Of a stretch of DNA of 7,066 nt, positions 1 through 5,905 are shown piece after piece (position 1 is the stretch's first letter; each line of letters starts with the position of its first letter). Under the pieces are notes generated by a model. It was not told where the DNA came from, did not search any database, and worked only from the letters and a program-made list of their open reading frames with translations. The stretch comes from Candidatus Hydrogenedentota bacterium (GTDB taxonomy: Bacteria > Hydrogenedentota > Hydrogenedentia > Hydrogenedentales > CAITNO01). The stretch spans positions 1-7,066 of the forward strand of contig CAIJOU010000841.1 in the NCBI GenBank assembly GCA_903822375.1, given 5' to 3'. The translations under genes were made by a program, and so were the position numbers.

Positions 1-145
1 ACCAGATGCCTTGGTAGCCGTCGGCTTTCGGGAAAGCTTCGGCGTATGCGGGACGCACGAATACCACTGTGATGACGAGCGCCATCGCGCATGCCCACCG
101 GCCAATCATCATAACGCTGCTTTTCATGCTGTTCATTGGTGTCAT
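1..145 (-). CDS. Secreted BNR-4-like (sialidase-fold) protein, N-terminal fragment
   Basis: Only the first 48 codons are in the window; the gene continues past the left edge. Read on the minus strand it begins MTPMNSMKSS and has a hydrophobic stretch (roughly residues 19-30, ALVITVVFV) ending in RPAYA, followed by EAFPKADGYQGIW. The first part is a clear Sec signal peptide with an A-x-A type cleavage site after PAYA or AYAEA. The DGYxGIW opening is what I associate with the N-terminus of BNR-4 repeat proteins (putative secreted glycoside hydrolases or neuraminidases); this is family recognition from a short stretch. The start at 145 is preferred because AGGGGA (minus strand, 152-157) lies 6 bases upstream; in-frame ATGs also occur at 136 and 127. 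It starts 17 bases after the stop of the upstream gene, so co-transcription is likely. It would act outside the cytoplasm. No catalytic residue is visible. Confidence 0.72.
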   Translation of the reverse strand, partial: MTPMNSMKSSVMMIGRWACAMALVITVVFVRPAYAEAFPKADGYQGIW

Positions 146-162
146 TCCCGTTCCCCTAATCG

Positions 163-1533
163 TCATGGTGTCCGTGTCACCCTGAACACAACATCACCCC
201 CTCGGCCTTGCACGGGTTCCTTTCCGTTCTCGTCCTTCCGGTTCTCGCCGACACTGTAGAAGGCGTAACCCTGTTCGTCGGTGAGATAACGAAGGGGCTG
301 GCCGTCGAAAGGGTCCAGCGGCAGGGTGGACAGAAACGCGGGCACAAGGTCTGTGGCGTTATCCGGCGGAGCACCGTTGGCCAGACGGTAGCGTTCGACT
401 GCCAGGGCGGCCGTGGCGCATCGCAAATCAGCATCGCAGCGGGCAAGCTGATTTTCGCATCGCGACAGATTCGGAAGGATCACGTCCGTAACGCTTGGCA
501 GAAAAGACCGCTGGGACGACACAACCCGACCCATGTTTTCCATTATGGGCATGGCCTCATGGGTGGGGTGCCGGCTCGCCTCTATCATTTCGGACATGAA
601 CCGAAGATACCGTTCCCGGTCCCCGTTTGCGGCCATGGACAGGCGGACCAATCCGGCCGCCAGGGAACTCGCACCGGGGAGCCACTGGTCCGCCTGCTGT
701 ATTTGCGGGAGGATCTGCTGGGGATGGTCGAATGCGATCAGGCCCATGGCCCGCTCGCCTATGAAAGCATTCGTCAATGCCTTCGGGTCGTCCGTCTCCG
801 CCATCGCGCGCTGCAGTTGGCTCAGTTGTTCTTCCGAGAATGCGACCATCGGCAGCACACGCCTGACCGTGGAGCAGGCCATGGACCGCAACGCCTGGCG
901 CATCATCTGCATAATGAGTATGGGCGCCGCGCGCATGGTTCTGTCCATCGCCAAAGCCGCGAGGATCGCCTCAGCGGCCCGCGCGCTGTCCCCGTCTTCG
1001 GCGGCTACATAGGCCTCTAACTGAAGGAGTTGCGCGGAACCGCGGAGTTGCAGCAGGTTGGGAATGGGGGCGTTAAAGCCTTTGCCAAGTTCCAGATTGT
1101 ACCGGGATGCCGGATTCTTCGCGGCTTCATGCAGCATGCGCAGGGCCTCCGCATGATCGGCCAGATGGCTTTCCATCCACTGGTGCAGTTCCTCCGCAAA
1201 GTGTGTCCGCGGAGGCGTGTCGGAAATCTTGCTCATCTGCGCGCGGTACTTCTGGTCGGACAATACAGTCTTGAGCGATTCCCCCGCCTTCCCGTAGGTT
1301 TCGGCCGCATTCTCCTCCTTGGGCGGCGCGGGATACTTCTTCTCAAGGTCGTCCGGCGTGATGGGTTCCCCTTTGGCGCGTATGGCCGCGATCTGTTTCT
1401 GAAGCGCCGATTCCCCCCGCCAATTCAGTACCGTGAGTGCAAGCGCCACAACGCCGAAAAAGCAGAACACGATCAACAGCAGCCTGCGGCGGTTTCGCCG
1501 CCAGGGGTAGTCTCTGCGTTTGCGTTCGGTCAT
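163..1533 (-). CDS. Membrane-anchored protein of unknown function, paralog A (pseudopilin-like C-terminus)
   Basis: I do not recognise a named gene. The protein (456 aa from this start) has an arginine-rich N-terminus (RRNRRR, residues 12-17), one transmembrane segment at about 18-38, then a long, mostly helical extracytoplasmic part. By the positive-inside rule the N-terminus is cytoplasmic. A proline-rich linker (KKYPAPPKEE) follows the motif QIAAIRAKG. The C-terminal part, about residues 374-450, reads ERYRLANG, then DPFDGQPLRY, then FYSVGENRKD and GGDVVFRV. This resembles the C-terminal hairpin of GspG-type pseudopilins and is common in planctomycete hypothetical proteins (family impression, not searched). 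It is homologous to the gene upstream (1626-2957) over its whole length. An ATG at 1554 would add seven residues (MHKGVSP); I chose 1533 because MTERKRR aligns with the MDRQRK start of paralog B, although its AAAGG ribosome-binding site is weak and about 10 bases away. A signal-peptide gene starts 17 bases downstream. Confidence 0.85.
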   Translation of the reverse strand: MTERKRRDYPWRRNRRRLLLIVFCFFGVVALALTVLNWRGESALQKQIAAIRAKGEPITPDDLEKKYPAPPKEENAAETYGKAGESLKTVLSDQKYRAQMSKISDTPPRTHFAEELHQWMESHLADHAEALRMLHEAAKNPASRYNLELGKGFNAPIPNLLQLRGSAQLLQLEAYVAAEDGDSARAAEAILAALAMDRTMRAAPILIMQMMRQALRSMACSTVRRVLPMVAFSEEQLSQLQRAMAETDDPKALTNAFIGERAMGLIAFDHPQQILPQIQQADQWLPGASSLAAGLVRLSMAANGDRERYLRFMSEMIEASRHPTHEAMPIMENMGRVVSSQRSFLPSVTDVILPNLSRCENQLARCDADLRCATAALAVERYRLANGAPPDNATDLVPAFLSTLPLDPFDGQPLRYLTDEQGYAFYSVGENRKDENGKEPVQGRGGDVVFRVTRTP

Positions 1534-1625
1534 GGGTGATACGCCTTTGTGCATGATTCTCGATCAATCTCGGGGAGCGCATCAACAAGCGAAAAGCACC
1601 CGGCGGGACGGGCCGAGAACGGAGG

Positions 1626-2957
1626 TCAAGAAGGGTGGTCCACCCGGAACACCACATCGTCGTTTCCGCCGCCATCATCCGCGAGATTATTGCCCACACT
1701 GTAGAGGGCATAACCATTTTCATCGCTACGAAAACGGAGTGGCTGACTGTCAAAGGGGTCCATGGGCAGGGAATCAAGGAAGGCCGGAGTCAGGTCGCTG
1801 AAGTTTTCCGCAAGCTTCCCATTGGCCAGCCGGTACCGTTCTGCGGCGATGGCGGTCATGGTTTCCCGCAGTTCGACCTGATCGTGTGCCAGTTCCCGTA
1901 TTGGGTTCTTGGGAAGACACATCATTGAAAACGCGCGCCTGAACGTAACCAACTCTCGCTGGATATTGTCTCCAATAAGCGTTGCTTGGGCGGTGGGATG
2001 CTGGCTGGCTTCAATCAGTTTCGCCATTGCCGACAGATAGAAGGTCAGGTCGCCGCCGTAGACCACTTCTGTGCGCAGCGCCCAGCCAAACAATGCACTG
2101 CTACCGGGGATATACTCATCCGCTTCCGGAAGGTAAAAATAGCGTTTCGGCTGGTCGCACTTCATCAAATTCAAGGCACGCTCGGCCACAAGCGCCCGGG
2201 TCAATCCTTCAGGATACTCCCCTTTTCGCAGCATATCCGCCAGTTGCAGCAGATGCTTGTCGGACAAGTTGTCCTTGCCCAGCATCCGTTGTATGACGTG
2301 ACACGTGAGTTTGTGGCACTTGTATCTCAAGGCCTGCGATTCGCATGAGGGCTCATCGCGCAGGGTGTTGCCAAGTTTCAACTGGGCCAGAATAGACTCG
2401 ATCGCCCGTGCGATATCCCCGTCTTCCACCGCCACGATTGCTTCGCACGCCAGCAAATCCACGGCACAGCGGACCTTGTATGAGCGTATAATGAAATCGT
2501 ATTCCGCACCCTTTCCTTGCCAGTCCACCGGGAATCTGCCCAGCGGTTGTCTTGCTGCTTCATACAGTTTGCGCAGCGTATCCGCATTCTCGGTCAAATA
2601 CGCGTCCATATTCTTGCGCAATTCCTCCGCAAAACGGCTTCGGGAGGGGGTCTTCCATGCCTTTTCAAGCACGCTCTCCTCCTCATCCGACGTCGTTGCA
2701 TGGGGAATATGGAAGTTCTTTCCAAGCCTCTCTTCGGCGTTTTCTGCCTTGGGCGGTGGCGGGTATGCTTTCTTCAAATCCTCGGTGGTGGCGGGATAGC
2801 CCTGCGCCCGGATGGCGGCAATTTGCTTTTCAATTGCCGTGTCCGTTCGCCAGGAAATCCATGCGAGGAGGGCCGCCAAAAGGACACAGCAACCGAATGC
2901 GGCCAGTAGAATACGGCGACGCCGCACCCAGGGACGTGCTTTGCGTTGGCGGTCCAT
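1626..2957 (-). CDS. Membrane-anchored protein of unknown function, paralog B (pseudopilin-like C-terminus)
   Basis: A 443-aa homolog of paralog A with the same architecture: a basic N-terminus (VRRRR, residues 11-15), a single transmembrane segment at about 16-36, the shared block EKQIAAIRAQG followed by a YPPPPKAEN linker, a long helical region, and a C-terminal block from about residue 368 with ERYRLANG, DPFDSQPLRF, YSVGNN and DDVVFRV. It has more cysteines in the middle region (around residues 195-230) than paralog A. Function unknown; the membrane anchor and C-terminal block suggest a periplasmic or envelope role. Two ATGs stand together at 2960 and 2957; a strong ribosome-binding site GGGAGG (minus strand, 2964-2969) is 3 bases from the first and 6 from the second, so 2957 is favoured. 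The reading frame is open to an ATG at 2987, but that would place the ribosome-binding site inside the gene. It is followed after 92 bases by paralog A, probably in one transcript. Confidence 0.86.
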   Translation of the reverse strand: MDRQRKARPWVRRRRILLAAFGCCVLLAALLAWISWRTDTAIEKQIAAIRAQGYPATTEDLKKAYPPPPKAENAEERLGKNFHIPHATTSDEEESVLEKAWKTPSRSRFAEELRKNMDAYLTENADTLRKLYEAARQPLGRFPVDWQGKGAEYDFIIRSYKVRCAVDLLACEAIVAVEDGDIARAIESILAQLKLGNTLRDEPSCESQALRYKCHKLTCHVIQRMLGKDNLSDKHLLQLADMLRKGEYPEGLTRALVAERALNLMKCDQPKRYFYLPEADEYIPGSSALFGWALRTEVVYGGDLTFYLSAMAKLIEASQHPTAQATLIGDNIQRELVTFRRAFSMMCLPKNPIRELAHDQVELRETMTAIAAERYRLANGKLAENFSDLTPAFLDSLPMDPFDSQPLRFRSDENGYALYSVGNNLADDGGGNDDVVFRVDHPS

Positions 2958-2985
2958 CATTGTCCTCCCGTCTTTCGGATATGGC

Positions 2986-3015
2986 ATTTTACACGCACCG
3001 TACCCCGTCCGTCAT
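2986..3015 (-). promoter_or_regulatory. Candidate sigma70-type promoter for paralogs B and A
   Basis: On the minus strand a -10 box TAAAAT (2986-2991, five of six matches to TATAAT) lies 18 bases after ATGACG (3010-3015, four of six matches to TTGACA). Transcription would start near 2979, giving a leader of about 20 bases with the GGGAGG ribosome-binding site in it. The -35 lies inside a GTCATTGCGAG string. This is a match by eye only. Confidence 0.38.
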
Positions 3016-3083
3016 TGCGAGCCTCAGACCGCCGTTGGCGGTGATTCGCGGCGGAAAGAAGAGATTGACTTTGCGTGTCTTCG
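2992..3083. other. Non-coding spacer upstream of paralog B with a small hairpin
   Basis: No gene is visible. The stretch contains a perfect 6-bp hairpin with a 3-base loop, ACCGCC-GTT-GGCGGT (3028-3042), directly preceded by CCTCAGACC (3022-3030), which is the exact reverse complement of GGTCTGAGG at 3192-3200. GTCATTGCGAG (3011-3021) and the TTTGCGTGTCTTCGTGG string (3070-3086) look like pieces of dispersed intergenic repeats I have seen in many environmental genomes; that is recollection and was not checked. Confidence 0.4.
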
Positions 3084-3206
3084 TGGCACCCTCAGGCCCG
3101 AACACAGTTCGAGCTTGGGGGTGTTCCCTGCCAGACCGGCACCCATTCCGGAAGAGCACCCCCAAACCGCGCCTTCACTGCGTTGCGGCGTGGTCTGAGG
3201 GTGCCA
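3084..3206. other. Inverted-repeat element folding as a fully paired four-way junction
   Basis: Four helices tile this segment with no unpaired base at the junction. The outer stem pairs 3084-3095 (TGGCACCCTCAG) with 3195-3206 (CTGAGGGTGCCA), 12 perfect pairs. Helix 1 is 3096-3103 with 3107-3114 (GCCCGAAC, loop ACA, GTTCGAGC; one C-A mismatch). Helix 2 is 3115-3123 (TTGGGGGTG) with 3157-3165 (CACCCCCAA), nine perfect pairs, and its loop can pair further (TTCC 3124-3127 with GGAA 3150-3153; TGCC 3129-3132 with GGCA 3138-3141). Helix 3 is 3166-3173 (ACCGCGCC) with 3187-3194 (GGCGTGGT), eight pairs including one that is G-U on the plus strand. It could be a structured RNA, a cruciform or REP/MITE-like DNA element, or a protein-binding site. 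It sits between a gene remnant and the promoter of paralog B. The pairing is directly visible; the function is unknown. Confidence 0.75.
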
Positions 3207-3251
3207 TAAGAGACTTAACCGAAAGCTTTTCAGGACTTTCTTAGCAGTTAA

Positions 3252-3344
3252 TCACGAGATAAGGGTAAGCATCACTGAGCCGAAAAAGCAAAACACGATC
3301 AACAGCGGACGGCGGCGGCTTCGCCGCGACAAGGCGTCCCACAC
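3252..3344 (-). pseudogene. Truncated remnant of a third copy of the paralog A/B family (N-terminal anchor)
   Basis: Translated on the minus strand from a GTG at 3344 this gives about 30 residues containing RRSRRRPLLIVFCFFGSVML and then a TGA stop at 3252-3254. Paralog A has RRNRRRLLLIVFCFFGVVAL at the same place. The match also holds at DNA level: the bases encoding LLIVFCFFG are almost identical, differing mainly at one third-codon position. Homology fades after the membrane segment, and nothing downstream to 3207 resembles the rest of the family. It begins 15 bases after the stop of the pilin-like gene. The simplest reading is a decayed or truncated duplicate. It could still be translated as a 30-residue single-span membrane peptide from GTG or by reinitiation, but I see no good ribosome-binding site. 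Confidence 0.7.
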
Positions 3345-3359
3345 ACTTTCTGCCGGGTG

Positions 3360-4352
3360 TCACTCTGGAAGGATCATCTGCCACCACTGGTCCATGGTCA
3401 CGGCGAAGGCGCGCGTGACGGGATGGGTGCCGGGATAGCTGACGTACTCGACATGGCCGTCCATGTAGAGGACGTTTGCCCCGCCGGGCAGATGGTTGAA
3501 ACCCGCCGGCGAGATGCGTGCCCCGTTTGCGTCCAGTGCCGGGGTGCGTAGCCGGGCCGTGAGGCGGTCCCACATGACCGGCAGCGTGCTTTGTGCCCGG
3601 CTGGAGGCGGCGGCGTTGTTGATGTTGGTGATGAGGAAGCGTTCGATGCCCTCGCGCAGCCGGTACAGCGTGCGCTCGCCCGTGGTGGAACCGTCATCCT
3701 GGAAGGCGTGATCCTGGTCCAACACGAGTGCATCCTCGGGCGTGTCCGGGAAATAGTGACGGTTCATTATGTGGTGGAAGGCGGCCAGAAAACCGGGGTT
3801 GACGGAGGGTTCTGCCGGATTGGCGTTCGCATCCGCGCCGGGCAGGACAATGTGTTCCTCCAATATGGCCCATCCAAAATACAGATAGCTGTCGCTGCTG
3901 TCATAGGTGCAGGGATCAATGGGACTGGCCGCGTTCTTGTCAAAGTTCCATGCATACTTCGTGTAGGTGGGCGAGGACGGGCACTGGAGAATTTCCAGGT
4001 CGGTCAGGTACTCGGGATACATGGACTGCACGTCGGGAAGGAGCGACCGGGCCTGGGTCGCATCGCAGGTGTTCTCCGGCGTGATGGGGGTTCCCGGCTG
4101 CCGGGTGGACATGTTTCGTTTCAACGTCGGGAAACTGCCGCCGGCCTCGTTGGCGTACATCTTGAAGGTCAGCCCCAGTTGCTTGAGGTTGTTCTGACAA
4201 CCCGACCGCCGGGCCGATTCGCGCGCCCGCGCCAGTGCGGGCAGAAGAATTGACGCAAGGATGGCGATGATGGCAATGACCACCAACAGTTCAATCAGCG
4301 TAAAACCGCCCCTCGTTTTGGCGCGCGGCTGAATAACCGTGCTGCTCTTCAT
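3360..4352 (-). CDS. Prepilin-type N-terminal cleavage/methylation domain protein (pseudopilin-like, H-X-DG class)
   Basis: The 330-aa product has a 16-residue basic leader ending in GG, then FTLIELLVVIAIIAILASILLPAL. That is a type IV prepilin/type II pseudopilin signal: a prepilin peptidase should cut after G16, with F17 methylated and E21 as the conserved glutamate at mature position 5. A planctomycete-style continuation follows (ARESARR, CQNNLKQLG, FKMYANE). Near the C-terminus FNHLPGGANVLYMDGHVEYV matches the prepilin-processing-associated H-X9-DG signature, but with ten residues between H and DG. Cysteines in the middle (NTCDAT, LQCPSSP, DPCTYD) are consistent with an extracytoplasmic, disulfide-bearing domain. 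The product is probably held in the inner membrane or assembled into a pseudopilus; substrate and partners are unknown. The start is supported by AGAGGA (minus strand, 4360-4365) 7 bases upstream and by a promoter further up. It is the first gene of the minus-strand cluster. Confidence 0.92.
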   Translation of the reverse strand: MKSSTVIQPRAKTRGGFTLIELLVVIAIIAILASILLPALARARESARRSGCQNNLKQLGLTFKMYANEAGGSFPTLKRNMSTRQPGTPITPENTCDATQARSLLPDVQSMYPEYLTDLEILQCPSSPTYTKYAWNFDKNAASPIDPCTYDSSDSYLYFGWAILEEHIVLPGADANANPAEPSVNPGFLAAFHHIMNRHYFPDTPEDALVLDQDHAFQDDGSTTGERTLYRLREGIERFLITNINNAAASSRAQSTLPVMWDRLTARLRTPALDANGARISPAGFNHLPGGANVLYMDGHVEYVSYPGTHPVTRAFAVTMDQWWQMILPE

Positions 4353-4407
4353 GGCGTTTTCCTCTGGCCCCGTAGCGGTCCCCTCACAAGCGGCCCACCG
4401 TTACATA

Positions 4408-4436
4408 ATTCTGGCACAGATAACCCATATGGTCAA
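4408..4436 (-). promoter_or_regulatory. Candidate sigma70-type promoter for the pilin-like gene
   Basis: On the minus strand TTGACC (4431-4436, five of six matches to TTGACA) is followed after 17 bases by CAGAAT (4408-4413, four of six matches to TATAAT). Transcription would start near 4401, leaving a leader of about 50 bases before the ATG at 4352. The surrounding intergenic region (4353-4534) is locally AT-rich here, unlike the flanking genes. I found no convincing counterpart for the divergent plus-strand gene. Confidence 0.4.
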
Positions 4437-4534
4437 GTGCTATTTATGGGCACCCGCGAGCCTGCCGCCGGATGGGATGCACTTGGCCGCAAAATGATGT
4501 AGAGTGTTGCACATCAACCACCGGGAACACTTAA

Positions 4535-5701
4535 ATGAACATGCGCCGCTGTTTTGGACCCGCCCTGACTGCACTTCTTATCGGCACTGTCTGCGTCTGC
4601 GCGCGGGCGGCGGACCGGCCGGCCGACATGAAACAGGTCAAGGTGTACTATGAGAAAGGGCGTTTCGGCGCATGGCCGGCGAACTGGGGCATCTGGACCT
4701 GGGGCAACGAGATTCTGGTGGGGTTCAGCCGCGGCTTCTACAAGGACCTCGGCCCCAAGCTGCACAACATCGACCGCGAAAAGCCCGAGGAGCACCTGCT
4801 GGCGCGCAGCCTGGACGGCGGCGAGACGTGGACCATCGAGAACCCGGCGGAGAAGGGCTATCTGATCCCGCAGGGCAAGGGCGCGCTGCACGGCACAGAA
4901 CTGCCCGGCGTGCCCATTCCGCCGCTGATGGACTGTCCCGGCGGCATCCATTTCCAGCACCCCGATTTCTGCATGACCCTGCGCATGTCCAACATCGGCG
5001 GCGGCGTGTCGCGCTTCTTTTACTCCTACGACCGGGGCCACAACTGGGAGGGGCCGTTCCGCCTGCCCAATTTTGTCGCCCACGGCACGGCGGCGCGCAC
5101 CTGCTATCTGGTCGACGGCGAGCACGAGTGCACGCTGCTGCTGACCGCCTCCAAGAGCGACGGTGACGAGGGACGCCCCATCTGCGTGCGCACCCATGAC
5201 GGCGGCAAGACCTGGGACTTCCTCTCCTTCATCGGCGAGGAGCCAAAGGGCTACGCGATCATGCCGTCGGCGGTGCGCCTTTCGCCCACAGAGATCTACA
5301 CCGTCATCCGCCGCCGCGACTTCAACCAGGCCTGGCTTTCGGCCTATGCATCCCATGACAACGGTCTCAGCTGGGAGAAATGCGCCGACCCCGTCAGCGA
5401 CACGGGCGAGGGCGGCAATCCGCCCAGCCTCATCCATTTGAAGGACGGCCGGCTCAGCCTGGTCTACGGCGTGCGGCGCGCCCCCTTCCGCATCTGCGCC
5501 AAACTGAGTTCCGACAATGGCAAGACCTGGGGCAATGAAATCATCCTGCGCAACGACGGCGGCGGCCGCGACCTCGGCTACCCGGCCAGCGTGCAGCGTC
5601 CCGACGGCAAAGAGGTTTCCCTCTATTATTTTTGGGATCTGGCCACCGGTCCCGAGCGCTATCTTGAAGCCACCATCTGGGACCCGGCCAGTGTGAAGTA
5701 G
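4535..5701 (+). CDS. Secreted sialidase-family (BNR/Asp-box) protein
   Basis: The 388-aa product begins with a Sec signal peptide (MRR, hydrophobic core ALTALLIGTVCV, cleavage likely after ARA at residue 25). The mature part carries five Asp boxes of the S/T-x-D-x-G-x-x-W type: SLDGGETW (92-99), SYDRGHNW (164-171), THDGGKTW (220-227), SHDNGLSW (273-280) and SSDNGKTW (325-332). Their spacing fits a six-bladed beta-propeller as in GH33 exo-sialidases. The classic N-terminal F/Y-R-I-P motif is not obvious; the nearest counterpart is RFGAWPANW (from residue 43). A late segment, LGYPASVQRPDGKEVSLYYFWD, matches the end of this family in my recollection. Substrate cannot be assigned: sialic acid, another glycan, or none. 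A GGGAA sits 7 bases before the ATG; a second in-frame ATG is at 4541. It is divergent from the pilin-like gene and complements a second BNR-type gene at the left edge. The coding sequence is very GC-rich, which creates long empty frames on the other strand. Confidence 0.9.
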   Translation: MNMRRCFGPALTALLIGTVCVCARAADRPADMKQVKVYYEKGRFGAWPANWGIWTWGNEILVGFSRGFYKDLGPKLHNIDREKPEEHLLARSLDGGETWTIENPAEKGYLIPQGKGALHGTELPGVPIPPLMDCPGGIHFQHPDFCMTLRMSNIGGGVSRFFYSYDRGHNWEGPFRLPNFVAHGTAARTCYLVDGEHECTLLLTASKSDGDEGRPICVRTHDGGKTWDFLSFIGEEPKGYAIMPSAVRLSPTEIYTVIRRRDFNQAWLSAYASHDNGLSWEKCADPVSDTGEGGNPPSLIHLKDGRLSLVYGVRRAPFRICAKLSSDNGKTWGNEIILRNDGGGRDLGYPASVQRPDGKEVSLYYFWDLATGPERYLEATIWDPASVK

Positions 5702-5705
5702 GAAT

Positions 5706-5782
5706 CATGGACGTTGTGGACCTTGCGTTCACGATATCCGGGTTCCCTCTGCAAAAGGCTGAATTGGTCCATGCTGTCCATG
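5706..5782. repeat. Imperfect inverted repeat just after the sialidase-like gene
   Basis: CATGGAC (5706-5712) pairs with GTCCATG (5776-5782), and TGGACC (5717-5722) pairs with GGTCCA (5766-5771), separated by a symmetric 4x4 internal loop; the apical loop is 43 bases. It starts 5 bases after the stop codon, so it may stabilise or help end the transcript, but no T-tract follows and it is not a standard intrinsic terminator. The rest of the spacer (5783-5905) shows no gene that I can support. Confidence 0.45.
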
Positions 5783-5905
5783 GTATTGGGCACAGTCCCC
5801 GATGTCGGCCGCTCTTCCTGAAGTGACGGGTCCTGGAGTGCTTTCTTGTCCCGGTTCTTGCATCGGCCACCCGGAACAGGGTAAATACTGCATAGCGGGA
5901 AGGTT

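Noticed and set aside
208..1020. Plus-strand open frame of 270 codons across paralog A
   Set aside because: No ribosome-binding site or domain; paralog A's frame is supported by homology to paralog B.
3084..3206. Cloverleaf read as a tRNA, prompted by GTTCGAGC at 3107-3114
   Set aside because: The TTCGA-like word is in the first hairpin rather than the last, the outer stem is 12 bp, there is no CCA end, and no arm has a seven-base anticodon loop.
2552..3244. Plus-strand open frame of 230 codons across the start of paralog B and the spacer
   Set aside because: The sequence is compositionally odd, covers the inverted-repeat element and B's promoter, and has no recognisable domain.
3309..3330. 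GCGGC-TTC-GCCGC hairpin as a terminator for the pilin-like gene
   Set aside because: No T-tract follows on the minus strand, and the bases are explained by the arginine codons of the family remnant.
3241..3573. Minus-strand open frame of 110 codons overlapping the pilin-like gene's end
   Set aside because: Out of frame with both the pilin-like gene and the family remnant; its similarity to an out-of-frame stretch of paralog A only reflects the DNA similarity of the true remnant.
3591..4253. Plus-strand open frame of 220 codons opposite the pilin-like gene
   Set aside because: Shadow of the prepilin gene, whose N-terminal signal is unambiguous.
4441..4534. Plus-strand promoter for the sialidase-like gene (TAGAGT at 4500-4505)
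   Set aside because: No acceptable -35 hexamer 16-18 bases upstream; too weak to annotate.
4514..5437. Long open frame (307 codons) on the minus strand opposite the sialidase-like gene
   Set aside because: It is alanine/valine/arginine-rich low-information sequence without a recognisable domain, and lies antisense to a gene with signal peptide and five Asp boxes; an effect of GC-rich codon use.
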